A stretch of 37,795 nt of DNA from Lysinibacillus pakistanensis. Its GTDB lineage: Bacteria; Bacillota; Bacilli; Bacillales_A; Planococcaceae. The notes under the pieces were generated by a model. That model saw nothing but the letters and a program-made list of their open reading frames with translations. It searched no databases and had not been told where the DNA came from. Both the position numbers and the translations under genes were made by a program. Position 1 is the stretch's first letter, and the number at the start of each line of letters is the position of its first letter. The DNA is taken from contig BBDJ01000040.1 in the NCBI GenBank assembly GCA_001312325.1, forward strand, positions 1-37,795, read 5' to 3'. Shown piece after piece: positions 28,887-37,749 of this stretch.

Positions 28887-30087
28887 ATGGAAAAAATAAA
28901 AGTGGAGCATGTTTCAAAAGTTTTTGGGAAGCATATTCCTCAAGTATTAGAACTCGTCAAGCAACAAAAAAGCAAGACTGATATCTTAAAAGAAACAGGT
29001 GCAACTGTTGGTGTCTATGATGCAAGCTTTACAGTAAATGAAGGTGAAATTTTCGTCATCATGGGATTATCAGGAAGTGGGAAATCAACACTTATTCGGC
29101 TTTTAAACCGACTGATCGAACCAACCAGTGGAAACATTTATATCGATGGAGAAAATATTTCGTCAATGGGTAAAGAAAATTTACGAAATGTCAGAAGGAA
29201 CAAAATGAGTATGGTTTTTCAAAACTTCGGTTTATTCCCCCATCGTACACTTCTTCAAAATACCGAATATGGCCTTGAAATCAGAGGCATCTCAAAAGAA
29301 GAACGTCAAGCAAAAGCGGAACAGGCACTCGCAAATGCTGGCTTACTCGCGTATAAAGACCAATATCCGAATCAATTATCAGGTGGTATGCAACAACGTG
29401 TTGGTTTAGCACGCGCACTTGCCAATGATCCTGAAATCTTACTAATGGATGAAGCCTTTTCAGCACTTGATCCATTAATTCGGAAAGAAATGCAAGATGA
29501 ATTACTCGATTTACAACGAACATTGAAGAAAACCATTTTATTTATCACCCATGATTTAAATGAGGCATTGCGTATTGGAGATCGTATTGCCATTATGAAG
29601 GATGGCTCCATTATTCAAATTGGCACAGGGGAAGAAATTTTAACTAATCCAGCAAATGATTATGTCAAAACCTTCGTGGAAGATGTAGATCGTTCTAAAG
29701 TATTAACTGCTGAAAATGTTATGGTTCGGCCTGTATATGTCAATGTTGACTTAGATGGTCCTGCTGTAGCTCTTAAGAGAATGCGCCAAGAGGCTGTTAG
29801 TTTGCTAATGGCGGTTGACAAAAATCGTCATTTAAAAGGCTATATTACGGCTGATGACGCCCTAGCAGCTGCAAAAAAAGCATGAACAAACCGTGCATGC
29901 CATTGTTCAATCAGAGGTATTAACCGTTCCACCAGATATGCTATTACAGGACATTTTGGGTTTGATTCATAATTCTCCTACTCCTATTGCAGTTGTAAAA
30001 GATGAGCGCTTACTTGGAGTCCTCATTCGTGGTGTTGTCATCGAAGCATTATCAACTAGCGATGAGGAGGCTGAAACACATGAATAA
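28887..30087 (+). CDS. opuAA: Glycine betaine/proline ABC transporter ATPase (one indel)
   Basis: ATP-binding subunit of an OpuA/ProU-type osmoprotectant importer, about 400 residues. Visible: Walker [10 protein letters not shown] (about 60-68), [16 protein letters not shown] (Q-loop), signature [15 protein letters not shown], Walker [13 protein letters not shown], and two C-terminal CBS domains that in OpuA-type ATPases sense ionic strength or bind c-di-AMP. The frame breaks between the CBS domains at an A7 run (29872-29878, one A extra). The ATG at 28887 is behind GAAAGGAG. Its stop overlaps the permease ribosome-binding region and start. Confidence 0.92.
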
Positions 30088-30935
30088 TTTTTTTAGACAA
30101 TATTCCAACAATCCCACTTGCTCCATGGTAGAATCAGCTATGGACTGGTTGACGAGTAATTTTTCAGTGTTATTTAACGCTATTCAAAAATCTGGAAAAC
30201 TACTCATGAATCAGGTCACTGATTTATTAATAAACATTCCTGCCATTATTCTTATAGTACTTGTCGTCATCTTTGCCTTTTTTTATCACGGGCAAGAAAT
30301 TTGGACTTGCTGCTTTTTCATTCATAGGCCTGCTATTTATTTATAACCAAGGCTTATGGTCACATCTTATGGAAACAACTACACTTGTACTTTTCTCAAG
30401 TATTATTTCAATTATTATTGGTATTCCACTTGGCATCCTTATGTCCAAATCGAATGTAGCAGAAAATATTATTAAGCCCATACTTGATTTTATGCAAACA
30501 ATGCCCGGCTTCGTATATTTAATTCCAGCAGTTGCCTTCTTTGGCATCGGAATTGTACCTGGTGTCTTTGCATCTGTTATTTTTGCATTACCTCCAACAG
30601 TACGTATGACAAATCTCGGTATTCGCCAGGTTCCAAAAGAGTTAGTGGAAGCTGCAGATTCCTACGGTAGTACAGCTAGCCAAAAATTATTTAAAGTGGA
30701 GATTCCACTCGCAAAATCAACAATCATGGCAGGTATTAACCAAACCGTTATGCTTTCACTATCAATGGTGGTCGTTGCCTCAATGATTGGCGCACCTGGA
30801 CTTGGTCGTGAAGTATTGACTGCACTACAACGTACACAAGTTGGTAATGGATTTGTAGCAGGTTTGAGTCTAGTAATCTTCGCGATTATTATTGACCGTT
30901 TAACACAAAGCTTTAATAAAAAGAAGGCAGCCTAG
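30080..30935 (+). CDS. opuAB: Glycine betaine/proline ABC transporter permease (three indels)
   Basis: Membrane subunit of the OpuA importer, about 285 residues, with an N-terminal amphipathic part, several hydrophobic segments and the ABC-permease EAA loop (ELVEAADSYGSTASQKLFKV). Start ATG 30080 behind GAGGAGG. The start is disguised by two compensating errors: a T7 run (30088-30094, one extra) and a missing G near 30129. Between them the other frame gives DNIPTIPLAPWVESAMDWL, the usual OpuAB N-terminus. A third break is at a T7 run near 30279-30285. The gene overlaps opuAA by 8 bases, indicating coupled translation. Confidence 0.9.
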
Positions 30936-30994
30936 AAAAACCATAGCAACAATGATGCGTTTTTTTAATTTTATAAATAAGAAAGGAAGATTCG

Positions 30995-31871
30995 ATGAAA
31001 TTGAAAACTTTATCTAAATTAGGAATGGCTTTAGGTCTTGGCTTTATGCTTGCCGCATGTAGTGGCGATGATTCTAACAAGAGCAGTGGAGACTCAAAGG
31101 ATGTCAACCTTGCCTATGTGGAATGGGATACAGAAATTGCTTCCACAAATGTCGTAGGTCAGGTGCTTGAGGACTTAGGATACAATGTAACATTAACACC
31201 ACTTGATAATGCTATTATGTGGGAGGCTGTTTCAAAAGGTGAAGCAGATGGAATGGTTGCTGCTTGGCTACCTCATACACATGCCTCTCAATACGAAAAA
31301 TATAAGGCTGATTTAGATGAGTTAGGTGAAAACCTGGCTGGTGCAAAAATTGGTTTAGTAGTACCAAGTTATATGAATATAAATTCAATCGAGGATTTAG
31401 CAAATGAAGCTGACCACACTATAACAGGTATAGAGCCTGGCGCTGGGATCACGGCTGCTACAGAAAAGGCGTTAGAAGAATACGATAACTTATCAGATTG
31501 GAATCTAGTAACCTCTTCATCTGGCGCCATGACAACTTCCCTGGCAAAGGCCATTAAAAATAAAGACGAAATTATCGTGACAGGCTGGTCTCCTCACTGG
31601 AAATTCGCAAAATATGATCTAAAATATTTAGAGGATCCAAAGGGTGTTTACGGTGGGGAAGAAACAATTAATACCTTCGTTCGCAAAGGCTTAAAAGAGG
31701 ATCAACCAGATGTCTATTCTGTCCTAGATAATTTCCATTGGACATCAGAAGATTTAGAAAGTGTAATGCTTGAAGTTATGGATGGCAAAGATCCAAAAGA
31801 CGCTGCTAAAGACTGGATAGAGAAAAACGCTGATAAAGTAGCTGAATGGACAAAGGATGTAAAAAAAATAA
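30995..31871 (+). CDS. opuAC: Glycine betaine/proline-binding lipoprotein
   Basis: Extracytoplasmic substrate-binding lipoprotein of the OpuA importer. It has a lipoprotein signal with lipobox LAAC (residues about 19-22), then a Ser/Asp/Lys-rich linker, and the OpuAC fold with GWSPHWKFAKYDLKYLEDP, which supplies aromatic residues of the betaine cage. The open frame runs to 31897, but its last residues (IIFSKSTSV) come from the terminator. Removing one A from the A8 run at 31861-31868 gives a stop at 31869-31871 after WTKDVKK, so I set the end there. ATG 30995 behind AAGAAAGGAAG, 59 bp after the permease. Confidence 0.9.
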
Positions 31872-31879
31872 TATTTTCA

Positions 31880-31912
31880 AAAAGCACTTCCGTTTAAAGT
31901 GGAAGTGCTTTT
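31880..31912. terminator. Bidirectional terminator between opuA and ykkCD
   Basis: Perfect 12-bp inverted repeat, AAAAGCACTTCC (31880-31891) and GGAAGTGCTTTT (31901-31912), with a 9-base loop and A/T tracts on both sides, between convergent operons. Confidence 0.88.
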
Positions 31913-31914
31913 AT

Positions 31915-32228
31915 TTATGATAATAATTTTAAAAAAAATTGCTGCTCCTAGAACCAACGCAATACAGAAAATACGTCTCCAATCCTTTGATTCATTAAAG
32001 AATAGCATACCTAGCAATGCTCCTCCCGCCGCTCCGATTCCTGTCCAAATAGCGTAGGCTGTGCCCATCGGTAAAGTTTCCATAGCATATGCAAGACCCG
32101 CAAAACTTAGTAAATGCAAAAATCAGCAGTGCTAAATTTTTAATGCTCTTAGTATGGTTATATTTGCTAATCATATAAACACCCATCATCTCACAGAGCC
32201 CTGCAATCACCAATGCCATCCATGCCAT
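31915..32228 (-). CDS. ykkD: SMR guanidinium exporter subunit YkkD-like (two indels)
   Basis: Four-helix small multidrug resistance protein, about 104 residues, second half of a paired SMR exporter. Visible: MAWMALVIAGLCEMMGVYMI with the membrane Glu of helix 1, YAMETLPMGTAYAIWTGIGA and GMLFFNESKDWRRIFCIALV. Breaks: one base near 32105-32119, and the T8 run near 31932-31939 (one extra). After repair the protein ends in a YkkD-like LKLLS at a stop at 31917-31915; unrepaired, it would read into the terminator and end at 31877. It begins at the stop codon of ykkC, so the pair are translated together and probably form a heterodimer. Confidence 0.85.
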
Positions 32229-32570
32229 TATTCACTCACCTCTTTATCTTTTGGCTCTCCAGTCACAAGCTTTAAGCCCACCACCCCTGAAAGTAACACG
32301 ACAATACATAAAATTTTAGCGATTTTCCACGGCTCTCCAAATAGCAAGCTATCCGCACACACCGTTCCCGCCGTACCTAAGCCTACAAATACCGCATAAA
32401 CCGTTCCGACAGGCAAACTTTCCCCAGCTTTAATCAATAAATAAAAGCTTACAAAAATAGCAACGGCTGTACCTATCCATTCAATACTATTTCCCGCATG
32501 CTTTAGGCCTATGACCCAACCAACCTCAAAAAAAAGCAGCAATGATAACACTTGCCCATTGTTTATTCAT
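32228..32570 (-). CDS. ykkC: SMR guanidinium exporter subunit YkkC-like (one indel)
   Basis: Four-helix SMR transporter, about 113 residues. After repair the N-terminus reads MNKQWASVIIAAFFEVGWVI, with the essential membrane Glu in FFEVGWVIGLKHA, followed by SLPVGTVYAVFVGLGTAGTV and VVLLSGVVGLKLVTGEP, very close to YkkC of Bacillus. The true start is ATG 32570 behind GGAGGAATTC; an A8 run at 32528-32535 (one A extra) hides it. A guanidine-I riboswitch upstream shows that guanidinium is the likely substrate, as for the Gdx subgroup of SMR proteins. Confidence 0.88.
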
Positions 32571-32694
32571 AGTGAATTCCTCCATATTATTGCAAGACAC
32601 GGACTAAAGGCTAGCTCAAAGGTTTTAGCTTTATTTTTGTTAAATGAAATTTTCATAAATGTGTTTTTTCTCTGGGTGGAGCGTTTTTATTCAG

Positions 32695-32804
32695 GAGCCG
32701 AGCGCTTTTCTCCTCGAGCCGAGCGCCTTTCTCCTCGAGATGAGCGCTTTTCTCCTCAAGCCGAGCGCCTTTCCCCACTACCTGAGCCGAGCATTCTTCT
32801 CACT
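32695..32804. repeat. 21-bp tandem repeat between riboswitch and ykkC
   Basis: Units of 21 bp at 32695-32715, 32716-32736, 32737-32757 and 32758-32778, then a fifth after 5 extra bases at 32784-32804. Each contains a form of GAGCCGAGCGC followed by a pyrimidine stretch. They lie in the transcribed leader of ykkCD; the remaining bases from 32571 to 32880 show nothing else I recognise. Confidence 0.85.
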
Positions 32805-32880
32805 ACTTAAGTAGATTCGCTCAATTTAGCACAGATCCAAATTTCCAGCATTTCTAGCATAACCTTATTTTAAGCCAAAC

Positions 32881-33003
32881 AAAAAAAAGCCTGAGGAACA
32901 CTGTTGTAAACAGTATCTCCCAGGCTTTTATCCTTCCGTGTCACAAAACAATTTGTGGTTTTCTCTCGGACCAGACTAGCCAAGCTACGGAACCCTAGAA
33001 AAC
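32881..33003 (-). ncRNA. Guanidine-I (ykkC) riboswitch with intrinsic terminator
   Basis: On the minus strand the conserved ykkC-leader segments appear in order: CTAGGGTTCCG (32998-32988), CTGGTCCGAGAGAAAACCAC (about 32974-32955), then GACACGGAAGGATAAAAGCC (about 32942-32923) and TGGGAGA. The 3' part is followed by a terminator stem: AGCCTG (32888-32893) pairs with CAGGCT (32921-32926), an inner ACTGTT/AACAGT hairpin lies between, and T8 follows on the minus strand. Guanidinium binding should stabilise the aptamer, free the 5' strand of the terminator and let transcription reach ykkCD. The match to the family core is strong. Confidence 0.93.
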
Positions 33004-33025
33004 TATCATATGTTATTATGCCACT

Positions 33026-33054
33026 AGTATATCAAACTATTTAGTTAATTTCCA
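33026..33054 (-). promoter_or_regulatory. Promoter of the guanidine riboswitch transcript
   Basis: On the minus strand TGGAAA (33054-33049) and TATACT (33031-33026) are spaced 17 bp, about 23 bp before the aptamer. The -35 overlaps the end of the upstream PstS-like gene. Confidence 0.5.
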
Positions 33055-34196
33055 CTGAAACATAGCCGACTTTTTCGACTAGTGCTTGTCCCTCCTCTGA
33101 AACAATCCAGTCGATAAATTTCCTTACATTCGAATTATCTGTTCCTGCTGTAACCGCATAAAATTCAGATACAAGGGGATATGTACCGTTACGAATATTT
33201 TCCCTTGTAGGCTCAATCCCATCAATGGACAATAATTTAATATCCTTGTTATTGACCATTTCCGTGGAATAAAATCGAAACGTGTAGCCAATAGCATTTT
33301 TATAATTACGATATTTAGATACCTCATGGATAATGCCCCCCATGCCTGTTGCAACATTTTCAGCAGGTGCTTCCATAATTGGTGTATCCCCCATAATTTT
33401 TTTCTAATGCTGTTTGACTTCCGCTATCAGCTGGACGTTGAAAGGCACGAATCGCATCATTTTTACCGCCAACTTCCTGCCAATTCGTAATTTTTCCAGC
33501 ATATATTTGCTGAACTTGCCCCAGTGTTAAGTTTTCAACAGTGTTCTTATGATTAACGAAAAAGACAAACGCCTCTCGTCCAATCGGAATCATATGAAAA
33601 GTAAGACCTTGCATCTCAGCCTGTCTTTTTTTGGGATTCTGATGGTGCTGCTACAAAAATTAGATCCACATCTCCTGAGATTAAATTTTGATACGCTTCA
33701 GGTGTACGGCTTACCATTACTCTACTATCGTAATAAGGATAATCACCCTTTGGATATGTAGCTTCTACAAAGGCAGCATAGAGTGGATACATTGCCGTTG
33801 CCCCATCTAAGCGTGGCAAAGGTTCAACGAGCTGTAATGAAGCTTTTGTGTCTAGCTTCATAACCTGATTAGATTCCGTAAATGGTTGATAGGCTGATAC
33901 ATCGATTTCAGCATCAACTGTTGGGACACTCATTTTATAGTAATGTTGAAGAGGCTCAACTAAGGCAAGGCATAGTAAAATTCCCATTATTCCAGCTAGC
34001 CAAATCTTACGCTTCTTTGTTGACAACCAATTAAAAATTATACAAATAAAAAGAACAAATAAACTTAGTGGAACGACAACTAGTAACCCTCTAAAATGTA
34101 TTCCGCCCATTAACAATACATAGAGTCCAACTATCCCCGTAAAAAAATAATAATCCTAATAATACAAAAAAACGTTTGCAGTAATTTCAAAAGCAT
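33041..34196 (-). CDS. Membrane-anchored PstS-like substrate-binding protein (indels)
   Basis: About 384 residues after repair. The N-terminal third has three hydrophobic segments (LLKLLQTFFVLLGLLFF, LLVVVPLSLFVLFICIIF, IWLAGIMGILLCLALVE). The rest is a PstS/PBP-like domain: LPRLDGATAMYPLYAAFVE, LIFVAAPS, IPIGREAFVFFVN, VQQIYAGKITNWQEVGG and FQRPADSGSQTALEKIMG, as in phosphate-binding proteins. Breaks lie in A/T7 runs near 34174-34180, 34141-34147, 33627-33633 and 33397-33403. The ATG at 34196 is behind GGAGGTGGGG; the open frame alone would start at 34116. No phosphate transporter genes adjoin it, so a sensory or phosphate-related binding role is only a guess. Confidence 0.75.
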
Positions 34197-34324
34197 TTCC
34201 CCACCTCCAAAAGTGTAATTTTACACTATATATTTATAATAGGTTATTTGCGATAGATAGACAACTATTTATTCTGAAAATTATGTTAAAATAAAACTTA
34301 AATACATCAAGGAGGTAAGTACAT

Positions 34325-34799
34325 ATGGCTATTGAAAAGGTAAAAAAAGCATTTAGCACAATGGAATGTGGAACACAAAATACTGGAACTAGAAGAAAGC
34401 TCTGCTACTGTGGAATTGGCGGCACAGGCACTTGGTTGTGAGCCTGAACGTATTGCCAAGTCTTTATCGTTTCTAGTGAACGATGGAGCGGTATTAATCG
34501 TTGCCGCTGGGGATGCAAAAATTGACAACGCTAAATTCAAAACTATCTTTGGAACAAAGGCAAAAATGCTAGCAAAAGATGAGGTTCTTGAAAAAATTGG
34601 ACATGAAGTAGGAGGTGTTTGTCCTTTTGGTGTGAATGATGGTGTCGCTATTTATTTAGATGAATCTCTTAAACGTTTTACAACAGTATTCCCTGCATGT
34701 GGTAGTAGTAATTCTGCCATTGAGCTTACGATTTCTGAACTAGAAGTCTACACACCTTATCAAGAATGGATAGATGTTTGCAAAGGCTGGAATGAATAA
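34325..34799 (+). CDS. YbaK/EbsC family (aminoacyl-tRNA editing-like) protein (one indel)
   Basis: About 157 residues, YbaK/ProX fold. Family members deacylate mischarged tRNA such as Cys-tRNAPro. Visible: ELAAQALGCEPERIAKSLSF with the conserved Lys, GDAKIDNAKFKTIFGTKAKM and VGGVCPFGVNDGVAIYLD (the conserved GGVxPFG). One base is extra near 34361-34366, after MAIEKVKKAFSTM; the repaired join reads STMNVEHKILELEESSATV. The ATG at 34325 is behind AAGGAGGT. It stands alone, with its own terminator. Confidence 0.87.
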
Positions 34800-34811
34800 T
34801 ATAATTTTACT

Positions 34812-34849
34812 AATCGGTGAAACATTAAGGTCGTTTCATCGATTTTTTT
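34812..34849 (+). terminator. Terminator of the YbaK/EbsC gene
   Basis: AATCGGTGAAAC (34812-34823) pairs with GTTTCATCGATT (34833-34844) with one G-U pair, followed by T7. The remaining bases up to 35078 are very A/T-rich with many homopolymers, and I see no gene in them. Confidence 0.8.
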
Positions 34850-35079
34850 GCAACCTAATATTATTTCAATATAATATAAAACATTTATAATCTCCTTCTC
34901 ATCTAATGCCACTTAAAAAAAGCATAGTTATAATCCAAAATAAAAGAAAAAAATTCCTTTTGAAAAGCCCTTTTTTTTCTGAAAAAATATTTTTTTCCTT
35001 TTGCATATCTAAAAAAAAGTCAGTACGCACAACATCTCACTACCCATAAAATAATTTTTTTACAAAAAAATCTAATAGT

Positions 35080-35107
35080 TTTACTTTTTAAAAAAAAGTG
35101 TTATAAT
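35080..35107 (+). promoter_or_regulatory. Promoter of proline dehydrogenase gene
   Basis: TTTACT (35080-35085) and TATAAT (35102-35107) with 16 bp between, about 40 bp upstream of the start. The A8 run in the spacer may itself be miscounted. Confidence 0.5.
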
Positions 35108-35147
35108 CGCCAAGAATTTAAAATTTTTCAACTTTGGAGGTTACTTT

Positions 35148-36159
35148 ATGGTATTACGTGACTTTTTTATTTACTTATCAGAGAACAAATTATTAAATAG
35201 CGCTGCGCAAAAATATGGACTAAAAATGGGGGCCCAAAGCGTTGTAGCTGGCACAAGCCTTCCTGAAGTAGTGCAATCTATCAAAGAATTAAATAAAGCT
35301 AATATTTCTTGTACAGTTGATAATCTTGGCGAATTCGTATACGAAAAGTCAGAGGCAACGGCTGCAAAAAAATAATATTTTAGCTGTAGTTCAGGCTATC
35401 CATGATGAACAGCTGGACGCACATATTTCACTCAAGCCTTCACAATTAGGTTTAGATATTGATTATGCATTTTGCTACGAAAACTTAAAAGAAATCGTGG
35501 AACTTGCCTATCAATATAATATTTTCGTGAATTTCGATATGGAAAACTACGAGCGTTTACACAGCTCATTTGAATTGCTCGAGGAGTTACATAAGGAATT
35601 TGATAACGTAGGTACAGTTATTCAAGCTTACTTCTTTGAGTCAGAGGAAAATATTGAAAAATATAAAAACTTCCGTTTACGTATTGTAAAAGGTGCCTAC
35701 AAAGAACCTGAAAATGTAGCTTATCAATCAAAAGGTGATATTGATCGTAACTACCTGAAGCTAATTGAATATCATTTATTGCATGGTAAGTTTACATCTA
35801 TCGCTACACATGATCATAATGTAATTAATCATGTGAAACAATTTGTTAAACAACATAATATTCCAAACGACAAGTTTGAATTCCAAATGCTCTACGGCTT
35901 CCGTAAAGAAATGCAACTAGACCTTGCACGCGAAGGCTATAATTTCTGTACATATCTACCATTTGGTAACGATTGGTATGGATACTTTATGCGCCGTTTA
36001 GCAGAACGCCCTCAGAATGTAGCGCTTGTTACAAAACAAGTGTTTAATAAAAATACAAACTTGGCTATCGGCATTGGAGCAGCAGCATTTGCCCTCGGAC
36101 GCCTTTCTAAAAAAACGAAAATAACACTAATTCAAGCAAGCTATCCATCAATCTGGTAG
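35148..36159 (+). CDS. putB: Proline dehydrogenase (one indel)
   Basis: FAD enzyme oxidising proline to 1-pyrroline-5-carboxylate, about 336 residues. The barrel is visible from SCTVDNLGEFV and HISLKPSQLGLDIDYAF to FVNFDMENYER, LRIVKGAYKEPENVAY, SIATHDHNVINHV, FEFQMLYGFRKEMQ and the C-terminal FGNDWYGYFMRRLAERPQN, which provides the substrate-binding Tyr and Arg-Arg pair. The frame breaks at an A7 run near 35366-35372 (one A extra); the join reads EATAAKNNILAVVQAIH. The ATG at 35148 is behind TTGGAGG. The next enzyme of the pathway, rocA, starts at 37750, with a regulator encoded between them on the other strand. Confidence 0.93.
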
Positions 36160-36214
36160 TTTTATCCCACTTTGAGGAGCCCACCAGTCAGATTGATACT
36201 TCTATACCTATCAA

Positions 36215-36251
36215 AAAAGCGAAAACATCGTTAATCAATGTTTTCGCTTTT
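36215..36251. terminator. Bidirectional terminator between putB and the regulator gene
   Basis: Perfect 14-bp inverted repeat, 36215-36228 and 36238-36251, with A/T tracts on both sides. It overlaps the stop codon of the minus-strand regulator. Confidence 0.85.
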
Positions 36252-37569
36252 CTTATTGAGCTTATAGTTTTTCACACGGTATTGTAAGCTTTGTCGACGT
36301 ATCCCCAACGCAGCAGCCGTTTTGGAAATATTACCTTGATGAAAGTCTAATGCCTTCGAAATATAGTATTCCTCTACCTCTTTCATGTAGACGTCTAGTG
36401 GTCTTATGTCCTGCTGATTTTTGATAACAAATAAATCACTCGTAGAAGCTTCTTTTTCGATTTCTTCACATGCACTTTGAATTTTCCACTTAAAATGGAC
36501 AGGCAACATATGTGGTTCAACGATGGTTTCATTCGTAATGAGTGAGATGATTTCATCCAATAGCACTTCTAATTCCTTTAAATTACCTGGCCAGTCATAT
36601 TTTAAAAAGGTCTCTCGCACCTCATCTGAAAGTCCCTGGATAGATGAACCAAAGCTGTCACGATGCCTTTTGAAATAATCATCAATAAATGGCATAATAT
36701 CTTCTTTTCGATCTCGTAAAGGTGGCACATAAATTGTGATACCCGAAAATAGTCGGTAAAGCTTTTTGGATAGCTCCTGCTTTTGAATTAAATCAATTGG
36801 ATCTTTACCAACGCTAGCAATTAAAACATGCTGATGATTTGGATGATTATTGAAAAGCTCAACAATCTTTTCTTGAGCTTCTAGTGATAGGTATTCAATT
36901 CGCTCAGCAAAAAAAGGTAATTCTCTCCTTTTCAACAATATATTTTTCAAATTGCTTTAACACTGTTTTCTCATCTCGACGGCAAATTAGAGCAATAAAC
37001 ATATCATTTTGCACCTTTAGATCATGATGAATTCCTTCAGCCACCATATCGATACCAGTACCTGATTCTCCGATCAACACAACTGGCATTCTGCTTAGTG
37101 CAACAATCTTTGCTTTTTCTATGACATCCTTCATGACTGCCGATACAGCCGTAATAATATCAAATGTTAATGGTGCGCCATACCTTCTTAATGGCTGGTA
37201 CATCATGTATTCAAGCTGTGTAATATCTCGGGCGAATTCCACAGCTCCCACTAAAATACCCTCATAGTGCAACGGATAAATATTGCTTATGTAGGTCACT
37301 TCTTGATTTTTTTTATTCCAATACGTTTTTTTCACATTCAGCACAGGCGTTTCTGAATTTAAGACCTTATAAATATCACTTTTTTCGATTTCGAAATCAA
37401 TAATCTCTAAGGCTCGCCTCTCCTCGAACTCATCTTCGTTCACGCCCTCTAATTCTCTCATCTTTTTATTGTATATGAGTAGCTTGCCTTCCGTATCGAC
37501 AACGCAAATTCCCATATCACCTTTTTCAATAACGTATTTATAAATACTTTGTAGTACATTATTATCCAT
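36231..37569 (-). CDS. Degenerate enhancer-binding-protein-like regulator, PAS-AAA+-Fis (one indel)
   Basis: About 445 residues: an N-terminal PAS domain (about 1-118, MGICVVDTEGKLLIYNKKMR), an AAA+ domain (about 140-380) and a C-terminal Fis helix-turn-helix (ISKTAAALGIRRQSLQYRVK). Walker A reads GESGTGID (about 167-174), with Ile where the ATP-binding Lys should be, and the stretch that normally carries GAFTGA is replaced by unrelated sequence with no such motif. Distal parts remain (LYRLFSGITIYVPPLRDRKE; YDWPGNLKELEVLLDEI). So it probably cannot activate sigma-54 and may act as a plain regulator. The break at a T7 run near 36908-36914 is elsewhere. It is divergent from rocA and convergent with putB, so proline or arginine catabolism is the likely target. 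Confidence 0.82.
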
Positions 37570-37699
37570 CTTGCCCTCCTGTATTCCCTTAAGCTTATTC
37601 TAACACCAATACGAAAAACAGATGCAATAATTAAAAAAAGTTTTAATATTTGAGTTGATTAATGCCAAATAATATTGCATTATATAATTATCACAATCT

Positions 37700-37730
37700 T
37701 ATAAGGTGCATAATCATTTGGCACCTTATA
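37700..37730 (+). promoter_or_regulatory. Perfect hairpin/operator in front of rocA
   Basis: TATAAGGTGC (37700-37709) and GCACCTTATA (37721-37730) form a perfect 10-bp inverted repeat, 19 bp before the rocA start and just before its GGGAGG site. A TATAAT at 37683-37688 lies upstream. It could be an operator for the adjacent regulator or a leader hairpin. Confidence 0.5.
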
Positions 37731-37749
37731 TCCACGGGAGGAAAATAAC

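Noticed and set aside
32511..32810. Plus-strand ORF with a heptad-like AERFSPR repeat
   Set aside because: It overlaps the ykkC start and leader in antisense, has no ribosome-binding site, and its periodicity simply reflects the 21-bp DNA repeat.
37..37569. Programmed frameshifting or polymerase slippage rescuing all the broken genes
   Set aside because: Too many unrelated genes are affected, and none shows a slippery heptamer with a stimulatory structure; sequencing error is simpler.
37718..37736. Sigma-54 promoter in front of rocA
   Set aside because: TTTGGCAC resembles a -24 element, but there is no TTGC at the -12 spacing, and the GGCAC belongs to the inverted repeat.
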